The notes: generated by a model not told the origin, from the sequence alone. Numbered from the stretch's first letter, positions 43,920-56,123 are shown. The stretch: DNA of 64,000 bases from Vitellaria paradoxa (GCA_019916065.1 CM034238.1:24849246-24913245); one strand, 5' to 3'. A program made the numbers and translations.

Positions 43920-44490
43920 AATAATATTTGTGTTTACTATATCTTTGTTTGTATTTATAAATTTTTAAAAATTAATAAAAAAAAACGTGTTTGTTAAATT
44001 TATTTTTATTTTTTATTTTAAAAAAAATAAAAAACTTAAACAAAAAATATAAAAAAAAAGTTTTGCACTCTCATTTGTTTGCCTATTATAAACATTTTAT
44101 CAATTTTAATTATTTATTTTTGTTGTATCATATTAAAATAAATTATTTTATTCAAATATTGTATTTAAATAAAATTATTTTTTATAAATAATATAATTAA
44201 ATTAAATTAATAAGAAATATATTTTGTCTTAAATCATTTTTAATAAATAATATAATTCAATTAATTAAATTAAATTAATATGAAATATATTTATTAAACT
44301 CAATTTGTTTTTAAAAAATAAATAAAATTAAATATTTTATTTAAATAAAAATAATTACTGTAAACAAAATTATATTTTTAAACGCAATATCAGTTTGTAT
44401 TTCAAAAAAACAAAAGACAATAAAAAACAAAATCAAAAAACTTAAATAATCAAACACAAACAGGAAAACGATAATATTATCAAACTGGCC
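43920..44490. mobile_element. MITE flanked by TTAA (571 bp)
   Basis: Left end GGTCCCGCTTAATAATATTT and right end ATAATATTATCAAACTGGCC are imperfect inverted repeats, continued by TTTGTGTTT/AAACACAAA. TTAA lies directly outside both ends (43916-43919, 44491-44494). Interior AT-rich, without real coding capacity. Confidence 0.65.
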
Positions 44491-44744
44491 TTAAGCGTAT
44501 GTTTTTGAAACATTCAAAAAATGTTGTTTAAAAAATAATTAAAAATAGCAGACAAAAGTGCACGTACTCATCAATCTATATTATTATATAAAGATTTACT
44601 AGTGGTATTAGAGAAACTTAAAAATGAATTAAACTTGAATTCTGGTGAGGTTTTTTTAGTTTTTTTTTTTTTAATTTCTTACAACGTTCTATCAAATCTA
44701 AATGTCAAATCAAACAATTTCTAAAAATTACCTTATCATTTTAC

Positions 44745-44935
44745 ATGGAATGTTTAGAGTTGTATAAAATTGTATAAAATAATATAAAATTGTAAAAGTA
44801 AATATATCGTAATTCGTGTAGTGAGTGAAAAATTTAAATTTTACTATTTCGTAATTTGTATTTGTAAAAATTTGTAAGATTTTATTTATTTATTTTTTTT
44901 TTTTTTTAGAGATCTCCAAAGGGAGCCAAATTTGA
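44745..44935 (+). repeat. AT-rich repeat, family shared with 55088-55268
   Basis: GTTTAGAGTTGTATAAAATT through AGAGATCTCCAAAGGGAGCC matches the reverse complement of 55088-55268. About 190 bases. Probably a MITE. Confidence 0.65.
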
Positions 44936-46611
44936 AAAGTTAAACTAGCAGGTTATATGACAATTTAAAATAAAATGACATATTGATACAACAATCAAAA
45001 AGATAGTTAAAATTAAAGTAGACACGTGGAGACACCAAGAGAAATAGGACACGCTAACATAAAAAATTAAAAATATAATGAAATGTTTATAAGTTTAAAT
45101 CATAGGTACATGACTTTTTAAACATTCAAACCGTATCCGATTTTAAAAAAAAAATTAAGAAGAATAAATGCACTAACTTAATAATTTAATAATATAAAAA
45201 CACATGAATGGTCCAAGTGATAGGCATTTATCTCTTAAAGTATCTAATTTTTTATTTTAAAAAAATTAATAAACATGTTTAAATAAATGTCACAAGGAAT
45301 AATAAATATTGACATCCAACACTAAAAAAGGAAACCTACATCATGACACTTTTCCAGAAATGCGCATGATGCGTGTGTTTAAATTTGTTTTAAATTTTAT
45401 TTATAGGTATTTTAGTTTGTCTTTAATTTTAATTGCTGTGGTCAAATTTATTAGGTCTCTTTTTTTTTTTTTAAATTAGTAATAAATTATAATTATCAGA
45501 TCATTTTAAAAGAATAGGGTGGGAGTTTCCGTGTTGCTGCGTAATGCAATTTTTTTCCCCCTTTCTACAGCACAAAAAGTACGCTATCCCAATGTTTGGT
45601 TTGAGGGAAAAACTGGAAACGAAACGAAAATTAAATAGTTTCTCTTCCTATGTTTCCCTTGGTAATTTAATAGGGGAGAAATAAAACAAAAATAAAAGAA
45701 AATTCTCCCATTTATTTCGATTTTCTCCTCTCTTACTTTCTTTCTTTCCTTTTTTTTTTTTTTTTTGGGTTATACTACTTCTATATATTTTCTTCTGCGA
45801 TTAAATATAAAAAAAATTATTTTCTTCTCAATTTCTCTTTCTCTATAAAACCAAACAAAAAAAAAATATTTGTATATTTACTTTCTTCACACTTTTTCTT
45901 GAATCCACCCATATCATTGCGCAACACCTGAGACATGGTCCCCTACTAAGGTTTTAACCACTAGAAACAAAAAGGTAAAGCATACCAGGAACATGAAAAT
46001 AACAAATAAGATAATTGTATAAGTCTAGTTTGCTTGGTGCAAGATTCTGCCTAGACTTCAGTTGAACTAATCTCTTCTATCCAAGAAATATCCATTTTTT
46101 TAGAGCAATGTTGAGAGAATTTATTTCAAATTTTCGCTAAAGTGCAAGAGGTACGGTGCAATTCTAGTTTGGTAAGTGCTAGTTTATTTGTCACATAGAG
46201 CTAACTATTTGAATTTCTATGGTGGCTAAGGTGATAGGATTTGACTTGTTAAGAAATTATGGTTGCAAATAATGAAAAGAAAAGAAAACGTTTGATTGGG
46301 TATTGATTTTGAAGACAGTATATTTGCTAGAAACTAAGTGATAAGAAATTTTAAAGACTTAAAATGTAATGGTTATACTAGGAACTTAGCAAAGATTTGA
46401 AGGTAATAATAAAAGGTTCTTAACTCCAAGCCACCTCTGGTAGCGGTATAATGGTGGCTAATTCAAGCATGTTTTATAATTCAACCTAATATTATCAATG
46501 AGAGTATTAGGTCAAAGGATTTTTTAACGAGACTCATTTGATGGAAGAATATAACTTGTTAAGTGTCTTCAAATTTCGTCTAAGTCACCAAAACATTGAA
46601 TCAAATACTTA
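44936..46611. other. AT-rich intergenic DNA with one possible MITE
   Basis: 45589-45862 may be a MITE: AATGTTTGGTTTGAGGGAAA on the left and TCTATAAAACCAAACAAAA on the right. No target duplication was identified. No gene. Confidence 0.4.
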
Positions 46612-47035
46612 GGGGGTGTTTAGTGCGACGAAAAATGTGATTTGAGTAATTTTTGACAGTTGGTGCACAGTTATCAAATTACGTTTTTTAGAAATGAATA
46701 GTGAAAATTTTTTACGTTTGCATCAGCTTTTTGGAGAAAAAACTATCCAAACAGTTTTTTGGATCCCTTGGAACGATTCCATGTTAGAATTTATTGAAAA
46801 ATGTGAAAAATTTATTAGATTTGTAAAAAAATTATTGAGGTTTGTGGAATATTATTGGAGTTTGTAAAAAAATTATTGAAATTTGTAAAAAAAAAAAAAA
46901 TTAGAATACATAGATATATATATAAATTTATAGTTGTTTCATGAAGTACGAAGAGTGAAAAATATGTTAAAAAAATTTAGAGATTTTAGAGATTTTCAGA
47001 ATTTTTCAGCGATTTTCATCGTACCAAACAAGCCC
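46612..47035. mobile_element. Tourist-like MITE, copy 1 (424 bp)
   Basis: Inverted ends GGGGGTGTTTAGTGCGACGA and TCATCGTACCAAACAAGCCC, flanked by TTA (46609-46611 and 47036-47038). A 3-base TTA duplication is the hallmark of PIF/Harbinger elements. Same family and almost the same length as 54073-54494. Confidence 0.8.
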
Positions 47036-47099
47036 TTAATGTGTACAAACTGGAGTCTGCATACTCAAAATTTGATTATAACACTAATTGTTCATTTCA

Positions 47100-50000
47100 T
47101 AAAAAAAAACCCTTAACAAGTTATATTTTCCAACTCAATGACTAATGTTTACTCATATATATCAACTGATGATCATATGTTATTTTTAAAATTTCATTTT
47201 ATTATTTTTTTGAAAATCATGGATTTCATCCATATTTATGACCCGTGCCTCAGTACGTCAATAATATCAATATAGCACTCTTGACTAATCAACAATCACA
47301 ATACACAATCAGACGATACACTCTTAACCTTATACATATAATATGCTCAATCATGTAATATAACATTAATTCATGTAAACAATGCATTTTCACTAGGTAT
47401 GATGATGATTTAGGGCCCAAATTGTCTTTTGAAAATCAATGACCAATGGATAAGGGCAAAAAAAACTTTATTTAATCTTAAAAAGTCAAATTTTTACAAA
47501 ACTTGGCAGGCCCATCCGGACGCCTGCTCAAACAACTGAGTACTCAGTTTGTCCAAATACCTGTTCAAACAACTGAAACACTCAAGCTGTTTGGACACCT
47601 GTCCAAATGTCCAAACGACAATGCCTAGTAGCCAAATTTAAATTTTGGTTTCATTTTCGACAGAAAACCAAACCAATCTAACCCAAAATCATCCATTCAA
47701 GCCCCCAGTATATATGCATATATATATACTCATTTGTTTATATGTGTCAACACTAAAATCATTTAATACTCAGCCAAATTAAACATATAATATACCAAAA
47801 TAATGTTAACAATGTATATAAACACATATATAAGTCACACCTACCTCAAATTTAAAGAAATAGGAAGGAAAATTAAGAAATCTGAGATTGGTTTCCAATG
47901 TTTTCAAGCTTTTATCTCTCACCTCGAGCCAAACCACTAAAAATTGGTACCACCACAGCAATCACGGCATTATATACTCCCAAATCCAATTGGTTCCACT
48001 CTTTGACCCCTCTCTCTCCCTCTTTCTCATGCGTGCTACAGTTGAATGGATTAAAAAAGAATAAGGGAAAAAAAAGGGAAAATGAAAAAAGAATCAATAA
48101 AAGAAAAGAAGGCTAAGCCCTTGACCTAATTTTTCAACCCAACACAATTCTGAGCCAAATCTAGCCAAGGAAAAATAAAATGAACTCAACCATTCAAATC
48201 AAAACTCTGTTCTAAATATTTAATTGGCCGAAAATCTCATAAAAGCAACTCTAGGCTTTCTTAGAGGTAATGACTTGGACTTGACTATTGGTACAGACTT
48301 GCATTACATTATTATTCTAACATTCGAATTGGTGTTGGTTTTTGATTATTCAATTCTGTGTTATTATGGTATATATAGGGTATGTTAGATGTTTTGGTAT
48401 AATTATGTGAGGGTCAAAAAATATGCATAATATGTGGCACCGTCGCACTCTATGATTTCCTAAAATTAAGAAGGAAGAAACTTCCCATTCTTCCACTATT
48501 CTCATTATCTCTACTCCTTCATATAAGCAACATGGGAGACTACACCCTGTTAAAAAAAAGTATGTTCTAAGACTAACTCTCCCCTTTTCTTTGGCTCTCT
48601 TCTTCTTCTGTAATGGAAATTACTACTGATTTGGGCATTGAAAGCCTCCGATCGATTGTCGCTGGTCGAATCTCTAATATCATATCTTCTACAGTATCAT
48701 TTACATATTACATGGAGGATATGAAGAGAGTGGTGTCTAACACAGGGGAGGAAGCATGATTTTTTGCCTACTCCATTTATGATATAATACTATATATTGA
48801 TTGACTTGGCACTGGACCTAATGGCATGATCATGATGGTTATTTCTTAATCATATGTTTTGTTTCTAATTCCATACCGTTCACTTTAAGCTTAAAATCAA
48901 GGATATGATATTAGTATATATTATAAGAATTTTTCAACTGAACAGAAATTTCTCAAATTTTATCGAATTTTCTTTTTAATTTTTATGTTGTCTTGAATTT
49001 GTTTATTTTTGTTTTTATTTTCCCAAATGCCATAGAACTAATAATTAGGAAAAAAAAATAGCTTTCCATTTTTAACCCAAGGCAAAGAAAATTGGTACAT
49101 TATCAGCAGTTATGGCGAAAGCTATTGCATGCTTTAATGTCAATTAAACATTTAAGGTGTGTAAAAGTTAATGTATTTATCGATTATAGTTTAGTTGTAA
49201 AATTTAATGCATTTATTGATTATAGTTTAGTTGTAAAATATTTGCAGGATATGGAGAATTGTAATTGGGAAGTACGAAATGTAAATAAGGATTTCTGAAA
49301 TTTTATGAAAGCATTTTATTGGGGATGCATTACGAAGATACCTAGGAAATTAGTAGACAAGACTCGTGAATATAGCTTGGAAATGATACCGGATGATCTA
49401 CTATTGTTTTATTTATGATTTTTTCTTTCCTTAAAAAAATAAAGTTGTTAGAAAAAAAAATTAATTTATACAAAATAAACGTGTTTAACAGATTAAGCTA
49501 CAAGTTTATCTCATGTGAAAATAAAAATAAAAATAGAGAAAACAGAACTTGCTATGAACCAAGGGTTATTCTCGAGTAAAAATTCGAAAGCAAAAATACT
49601 CATTTAACACTTTCTAGTAGTTCATCTTATAACACTTTCTTTACAATTTAATTCCAAGATCCATATGCCGAACCAACCCCTCCCCCCCAAACCCAAAAAA
49701 AAAAAAAAAAAAAACACACACACAACTTTTTTTTTTTAAATATCAAAACTTTTTTCCTACTTTTCTTTTTTAAATATCAAAACCTTTTTCCTACATAGTG
49801 AGAAAAAACTTAGTTTGGTTTGGTAATATCAAATAAACAAAAATAACATACATCCAAACAATAATTCAAGGCACACGTGCGATCCAAATACGCTTACTTA
49901 TTTTGAATTAAAAATATGTAAACGTAGTTAAAACCATTGAATTACCCCCTTTTTCCAAACAAGAATAGCGGGGTAATACAGTCTACACATTCAAACCTTC

Positions 50001-50952
50001 ACAATAATAAATAGAGTCTACACATTCAAGCCATCGTCTTGCATAGATGAAACATAATCAAAAAAGATCAAAGTATTGAGAGTTCAAGTTTTATAAATGC
50101 CTAGCAAACTTTAGACAGTATAATCATCACCCTTCGACTAATCGAATACGAAGCATGTGAGTCAATTTGTACCTAGAATCCAGCAGAAATGGAGCACTAG
50201 CTTACAAACTTTTCCCTATTTTGATCTTTTTATATCATGCCTCACAAAGGTAAAATTTTCAAATCCTTTTGCCTTAAAAACTCTTTTCAGTTTCTTCCCA
50301 GCTATAAAACAATAAGGCATGATATAAGTCTCCCTGATCAAAAGCAAACACAGTTGAAAAAAAAAAAAAAAAAAAAAAATCTCCAACAAAAGTTCTTCAA
50401 ATTTCACCAGGATCAGTGACTCTACGAAACAAAAGGTCTTGCCTAAGGTATGAACAATTAGATACCAAAGCCACAATATGATGCACCTCCTACGGAATAT
50501 GTTCACATGAAAACACAAAACTTAAAACTTCAAGCAACATCCACAAAACCTGATCAGCCAGCAAATAGTTACATTGCAGTATAACAAGATTCCCAAACCC
50601 TTTTTACTAACTGAGGCACTGCACGCTAACTTGCTTCTCAAATCTAACAATTGGACAAATACACTCAACATTCAAATGATTCTAGTTCAAAACAAGGAAG
50701 ATAGAAGATTAGCTTGTCATGCCTTAAGCTAGAGGAGGGGCGGATGCAATTTTAAATGGTAATAGAAATAAAATACAGATACAGACTAAGAGTTACCACC
50801 AAAAAAAATCAGGTGGGGAGCACGCAAACCATTATCTCATCCAATAGAACAAAACCAAGAATACAAATCCTTATTAAATCTAAACCCTTTACAAACAGTT
50901 TTTTTCTTTACCCCAAAAATGACTTTTACCAAAAGTTCTCACTTGCTCGCAT
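47100..50952. other. Intergenic DNA and seven-TM gene 3' flank
   Basis: 47500-47660 has repeated GTCCAAA/CTGTTTGGACA words in non-coding DNA, reminiscent of a decayed LTR. 49163-49234 is a two-copy tandem repeat of about 36 bases inside a short open stretch (49092-49298). Its translation vaguely resembles the RNase H tail of plant LINEs (DYSLVVK, NWEVRNVNKD). A-tract at 50357-50379. No host gene found. Confidence 0.4.
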
Positions 50953-52149
50953 TCACATTGCATGACCTTGAGTAGGGGAGACAATAGGCCAACCATGAAG
51001 CTGGGGTGAGCCTGGCGGGGTGGAATGCTGACTCGGAGAGAGGAGGCTCAGTTCCACATACGGCATGGAGGTTTCATCTTTCTCTGTAGTCCTAAAGGAA
51101 ATGGATCCTCGCTTAGCTGAAGTGGTGGTGGAGCTTCTCCCGGAGCTTTCCACATTTTCCTCTAGATGGCTTCGGTTAGCAATTAGTGAAATAGTATCAT
51201 TGTGCTCTTCACTAATCCTTCTCCTAGCCTCTATGTCTTGCTGATTCCTTAAAGCTAAAGAATCTGCAACTGGGAAGTAGACAAGCATGCAAATACCCAC
51301 CCCAGCACAACATAAAAGGGAAAGAAAAGCTAAGAATGCGAGAGCTTCAAACGGGATTTTTTCTGGTCTAGATAGAACAGATAACCCAAGGAATAAAACC
51401 CTCAACGGAAAGAAACTGGAGACGGAGAATATTAATGTGTAAACTCTCTTTTGCAAACCCTTATTGATTACTAAACTCAGAATCCGCCTTCCAAGCCAGA
51501 AAAGATACACAGTTAGGATGGTAGCAAAAAGACCGAGGAAAATGGTATTCAATAAAGGGTAGATGCAGAAGGCAACATCATGGTCCTTTGTCTTGGATGT
51601 AGCAGCTGTAAAATAATTTGGTAATTTGTGCACAAAACTCCCGCCCTTGTTAAATTCTGGTCCAATTAAAATGACTACGAGCTGAAGAACAAACACTGGG
51701 AAACAATACAGAAGAACATAACCAGCTGTTTTCCGATTCCATTTTCGGCTCAACGTCCCTGACTCTGTATTTTGTAAGGATGCACGGAGAAGAAACACGA
51801 GGGTGAGAAACAGGCAAGGTTCTGCAAACCCAAGGTTTGAAACAATGTAGCATTTGCAAACTGTTTCCTGCCATTTCAAGTTCAGGGCATTCAATACTTT
51901 ACCCTCCTGTCTCAGCAAATTTAACCTAAAAATCTCACCAAAACCCCACCAGATTGCAAACAGGATAAATGTAATTCTGATGACCCAGGGACCACTGAAA
52001 TAACCAAGCTGAATAAATCCTTGACTACGGACGCGAGAGTGGAAGTAGAAGGAGTACAGAATGCAGAACAAACCAAGAAGGACTAAGACAGCAACAAGAC
52101 AAATTGTCGCCACACCGAGTGCATCAGCAACCAATCTCGACAGTGGCAT
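50953..52149 (-). CDS. Plant seven-transmembrane protein of unknown function
   Basis: 398 codons in one exon, ATG at 52149, TGA at 50953. The frame is open upstream of this ATG to a GTG at 52221, but MPLSRLVADALGV is the first ATG in frame and fits the family start. Seven hydrophobic spans lie at about residues 10-36, 50-75, 95-120, 142-165, 197-225, 237-262 and 268-297, followed by a hydrophilic serine-rich tail of about 100 residues, probably cytoplasmic. Conserved-looking blocks are YFSGPWVIRITFILFAIWWG, KWQETVCKCYIVSNLGFAEP and INKGLQKRVYTLIFSVSSF. I recall near-identical blocks in uncharacterised plant transmembrane proteins, sometimes listed as candidate G-protein-coupled receptors. No function is claimed. 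The frame is intact and probably functional. Confidence 0.88.
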   Translation of the reverse strand: MPLSRLVADALGVATICLVAVLVLLGLFCILYSFYFHSRVRSQGFIQLGYFSGPWVIRITFILFAIWWGFGEIFRLNLLRQEGKVLNALNLKWQETVCKCYIVSNLGFAEPCLFLTLVFLLRASLQNTESGTLSRKWNRKTAGYVLLYCFPVFVLQLVVILIGPEFNKGGSFVHKLPNYFTAATSKTKDHDVAFCIYPLLNTIFLGLFATILTVYLFWLGRRILSLVINKGLQKRVYTLIFSVSSFFPLRVLFLGLSVLSRPEKIPFEALAFLAFLSLLCCAGVGICMLVYFPVADSLALRNQQDIEARRRISEEHNDTISLIANRSHLEENVESSGRSSTTTSAKRGSISFRTTEKDETSMPYVELSLLSPSQHSTPPGSPQLHGWPIVSPTQGHAM

Positions 52150-52612
52150 TACCCAAAAAACAAATTCCACGCATGCTCTCTGCCAGCATGGATACAGAAA
52201 AATCCTCTGGTATGTATACACTTCCTCCTCAATGAATTAAAGTTGATAGGGCCAATGCCACAATAATATTCAAAAGCCTGATTCTACACCCAAGATAACC
52301 ATATATGTATAATAATCAATACAGATGATTGAACAGCAACCGCTCAAAACCACAAAGTAGATTTCTCCGCTAATCACTGAGAACAGCTGAAGAGCTTCTC
52401 CACAACTCTAAATCCATAAATTGCTTTGTGTCTTCCCAATCACAGAGAAATCCTTTTATTCTGGTCCCCTTGATAGCATTACCATTCCTTGAATACCATC
52501 AGTTCCTGATTTGGCAATAACTTAAGCTATATATAGATTGTATTCACAAGCCGACTTGTACTTTTTGAGCCTTCGCATCTATGCTCTGACACAGACAACC
52601 CAGCCAAACAAC
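52150..52612 (-). other. 5' leader of the seven-TM gene with several upstream ORFs
   Basis: On the minus strand a TATTTTAG acceptor at 52613 opens a leader of about 463 bases before the main ATG. It holds several short ATG-started frames: 52578-52522 (18 residues), further short ones near 52500-52300 including one of 15 residues, and one at 52189-52124 that overlaps the main start. Such leaders usually lower translation of the main frame. This assumes the leader is not spliced further. Confidence 0.5.
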
Positions 52613-53573
52613 CTAAAATAGAGCAGATACAAAAGTAATCAATGAGCCAAAAAAGTAAAGAAAATAAATTAAAGAAAAATAAAAAAATAAAAAGGAGACA
52701 ATGAGCAACCCTTCCGAGAGAAAAAAGATAAGGGAAGAACAAATGCCAAGTCTAGGGCACGGGCAACATTAGTAAAAGTTGCCATATAAACAGACAGGCC
52801 TGTATTAGTAAAGATAGACAGGCCCCTTGAAGAGCACACGCCAATTAACAAAGATCGCGATTTCAAACCTTTACCATAATGAGAAACAACAAGAAATTAC
52901 CCAGCCATTGTCCAATCTATTCTAACTTCCAAGATTGCCCATGCCACAGTAGCCCATTAATTTTTTACACGCTCTATCTCTCCAGAAATCTTTAACATTT
53001 TTTATTAAGCGCATACAGTTACATAAGGTAGACATGCAAGTACGTAAAAATCTATAAATCGACTCTTATGCGTATGATAAAAGAGACGAAAGTTAAATCA
53101 TTTGTATGAAACAAACCGTGTAACCATAAATCATCAGCAGACAATTTCCAGGGTAAGCACAAATCTCGATAATTAACCAACAAAAATGCCCAAACCAATA
53201 CACAGACAACATAAAAAAATATAAATAAATCAAATTGTTAACTACCACAACAACATATGCAGTCAATTCAACATAACCGCATCGAATTACAAATCTTCCT
53301 AATTAACCAACAAAATGCCAAAATAAACATATAGACAATATAACTAATTGTAATTACCACGAGAAAACCGCCCCAAAAAAAACTTTCTTGACTGCAACGT
53401 CGAGATACACAATCAATTCAGCACTATTCCACAAACAAAAACCACAAATAAAACACAAAACCTGGAAAGTAAATCGCGCATTGATCCGAGAATGCAAACC
53501 GAAAGCCCTAACTAGAATCGAGATGGGGAAACAGTACGGAATCAAACGAAAACGAGATCGGGAGAGAGCTTAC

Positions 53574-53642
53574 GAGGCAGAAGGTTCGATCTGTTGAGCT
53601 CGAACGACGAATCTCGGAGCTGCAGGTGCAGATTGAAAACCC

Positions 53643-53681
<39 letters not shown>

Positions 53682-53700
53682 AGACGCACAGCGAGAGAGA
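53574..53700 (-). other. Probable first, non-coding exon of the seven-TM gene
   Basis: Minus strand ends CTGCCTC before a strong GTAAGC donor at 53573, pairing with the acceptor at 52613 to give a 960-base leader intron. The exon carries a GA/CT microsatellite (53647-53677), a common plant leader feature. The start is not defined. Confidence 0.5.
53647..53677. repeat. (GA)n microsatellite
   Basis: About 15 GA units, reading (CT)n on the gene strand. A further GA run and a G-tract (53716-53725) follow upstream. CT-rich tracts near transcription starts are common in plants. Confidence 0.85.
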
Positions 53701-54072
53701 GAAGGGCGAGCAGAGGGGGGGGGGGAGAGACTGAGAACGTAAGGTAAGGAGGTCTAAGGGAATGTGTGTGTGAGAGAGAGAGAGTGGGACTTTGTTGGTG
53801 ACAGCCTGTCTCCAGCAAATAAACCAACCAAAAAAAATAATTTAAAAAGAAATTCAGAAAAGACAGCCTGTTCGCAGCTGGAAACTCCGAACCTACGGCT
53901 TTGGGAGTTGACAGCATGGTTTGGGTATTTTCCGAGCCTACATGGCAACATGGTTGTGGCGGCGTCTACAGCGAATGTTTTAGTGATGACTCGTGGCAAC
54001 GCACTGAAGGCCAACAGCGAATTTTTCACTAAAATTTTGCAAAAGTCAAAATAATAATTCAAACGTGAGTTA

Positions 54073-54494
54073 GGGTTTGTATTTTGACGAAAAATAATGA
54101 AAAAAAAAATGTATATAATTTAAAAATTGTTTTAATATTTGGCACGTAATAATTTAATTATATTTTTAAAAAATAAATAATAAAATTTTTGACTTTTACA
54201 TTTCAGAGAGTCAAATTTTTTTTTATTTCATCGAAATTATTTTACATCAGAAATTATTGAAGGTAATTAAAAATTTTTGGAAATTTGTCGAAATAGTTAT
54301 TGGGATTTGAAAAATATTATTAAAATTTGTAAAAATTTATTGGAGTTTATAAAGATTTATTGGGATATGCAAATATATATATATATATTTATAGAAATTT
54401 TAGAAAGTACGAAGAGTATAAAATGTGTTAAAAAATTTAGAAAATTTTTGAATTTTCTAGTGTTTTTACCGGTTTTGAAACATCGAATAGGCCG
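54073..54494. mobile_element. Tourist-like MITE, copy 2 (422 bp)
   Basis: Left end GGGTTTGTATTTTGACGAAA and right end GAAACATCGAATAGGCCG, flanked by TTA (54070-54072, 54495-54497). The right half (AGTACGAAGAGT, then TGTTAAAAAATTTAGA) matches the copy at 46612-47035. Ends have diverged more than in copy 1. Confidence 0.75.
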
Positions 54495-54499
54495 TTAAT

Positions 54500-55087
54500 T
54501 AAAAAAAATCCCAGTTAATGGACATAATACCCTCTTAATGTTAATAAATGCATATTAAGTAATAATGTGCATTATTAAAAGAAAAATTTTTAATAATTTT
54601 TTAACAAAAATTATTAGGCGTAAAGTTTTTTGAGTTTACTAAAAATTTGAAATTTTCGACAATTTTAACAATTTTTAATAACTTTTGATTGTTTGATAAA
54701 AAATTATATAAACTTTTAGTAATTTTTAAAAACTTTTAATCGTTTGTAAAAAAATTAAAGAAATTTTTAAAAATTTTTAATAACTTTTAAAATATTGTGT
54801 AACATAAATAATAATAATAATAATAATAATTTTTTTTGAGTTCCAAACAACCCAATGTCTTGTATTTGGGTAAAGGTGTGTATAAAAAAAATATAAAACA
54901 TTAGTACATCACATGTTTTAAACTATTCTTAATGTGTGTCTCATAGCACTTGTTAGTAAATGCGAAAAAAAAAACAATAAATATTGTTGCCTATGTTTGA
55001 ATTAAATTAAAATTATATAAATGGAAGTTAATTGTAATTTTGTAATTAATATGCTTAGTTGGACAATTAGCTGGCTGCTGGCATCAC
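54500..55087. other. AT-rich DNA, no gene
   Basis: Contains an (AAT)n run near 54807-54826. Nothing else recognised. Confidence 0.5.
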
Positions 55088-55268
55088 AATACTGGCTCCA
55101 TTTAGTGCTCTCTAAAATAAAATAAAATAAAATCTTACAAATCTCTATAAACACGAATTACAAGATAATTAAATTTAAAATTTTCACACACTGCACAAAT
55201 TACGAGACATTTACTTTTATAATTTTATACTATTTACAATTTTATACAACTCCAAACATACCCACTAT
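55088..55268 (-). repeat. AT-rich repeat, inverted copy of 44745-44935
   Basis: Reverse complement reads GGTATGTTTGGAGTTGTATA through AGAGAGCACTAAATGGAGCC and aligns along its whole length with the other copy. Confidence 0.65.
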
Positions 55269-55355
55269 CTGTATATTGAAAAATGGCATATAAATAATAA
55301 GAAGAAAAAATAAAATAAAATCTATAGAGAATAGTTAAAACCCCCCTTACATTTA

Positions 55356-55609
55356 CGGTATGTTTGATACACTTAAAAATATTAAAAATTTTTAAAAATT
55401 ATTCACTTTTTATATCATTGCACAATTACGAATCCACAAATTATCTCAAATTATTTCACTTTAGGGGGTTTGGAGTGACAAAAAGTAAAATAAAGTGAGA
55501 TAATTTGTGGATTTGTAATTTGAGTAATGAGATAAAAAGTAAATAATTTTTAAAAATTTTCAAAGATTTTTAGAATTTTTTAGCGTTTTTTAGTATGTCA
55601 AACGTATCT
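55356..55609. mobile_element. Hairpin (foldback) MITE
   Basis: Left arm about 55357-55470 and right arm about 55492-55609 are long imperfect inverted repeats, for example AATCCACAAATTATCTCA versus TGAGATAATTTGTGGATTTG, separated by only about 20 bases. A transcript could fold into one long hairpin. Confidence 0.75.
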
Positions 55610-55619
55610 TTGTCTTACT

Positions 55620-56120
55620 TTTTGTTTCTCCAAACGCTCTATTAAGAAGTTGAATTTATTTCACTTAATTTACAACCACAAAAATTTTAAATCATTTTAT
55701 TGCATTATTGACATATTTGGGAAAAAATACTATGAAGTGAAATAATAAAAGTAAAGTGAAAAAAGGAAAAAAAATAATTTGCATAAATATTGCTAAAATA
55801 TAAAGTTTTCATGAAGTTGTGGGAAAGTAAGGGTTCTTTTGGTTATTTGTATAAATTAATACTATCTATATATTGAAAAAAATAAAATTATATTTCCTAT
55901 GAAAAATAAGTTGTATTAATTCATAAAGTTAGAAAAGGATGGGACTTTCAAATAAAAATTACAAGTGGTTACATGTATGTGCTTCTTATTATTAGCACTA
56001 ACGAAATCTGCTCACATTTCTTAATACAAAATAAAGAAATAGTTATTTAATAGATTATTTATGAATTATTTATTTTGGTAAACTCTTTTTTTCTTTATAA
56101 TACTTTTTAACTTTCTATAA
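55620..56120. other. AT-rich DNA, no gene
   Basis: Nothing recognised beyond short T and A tracts. Confidence 0.5.
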
Positions 56121-56123
56121 CTA

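Noticed and set aside
47500..48120. Possible gene at 47898-48116
   Set aside because: Short frames on both strands over CT-rich and A-rich sequence. Surrounding repeats suggest a decayed LTR. No domain.
52150..52221. N-terminal extension of the seven-TM protein from the open frame start
   Set aside because: The frame begins with GTG, not ATG. The first ATG in frame is at 52149 and fits the hydrophobic topology.
53642..54062. Open frames of 90-100 codons in the GA-rich region
   Set aside because: Low-complexity (SLSLSLS) translation across a microsatellite and first-exon region. No domain, and both strands are open because of composition.
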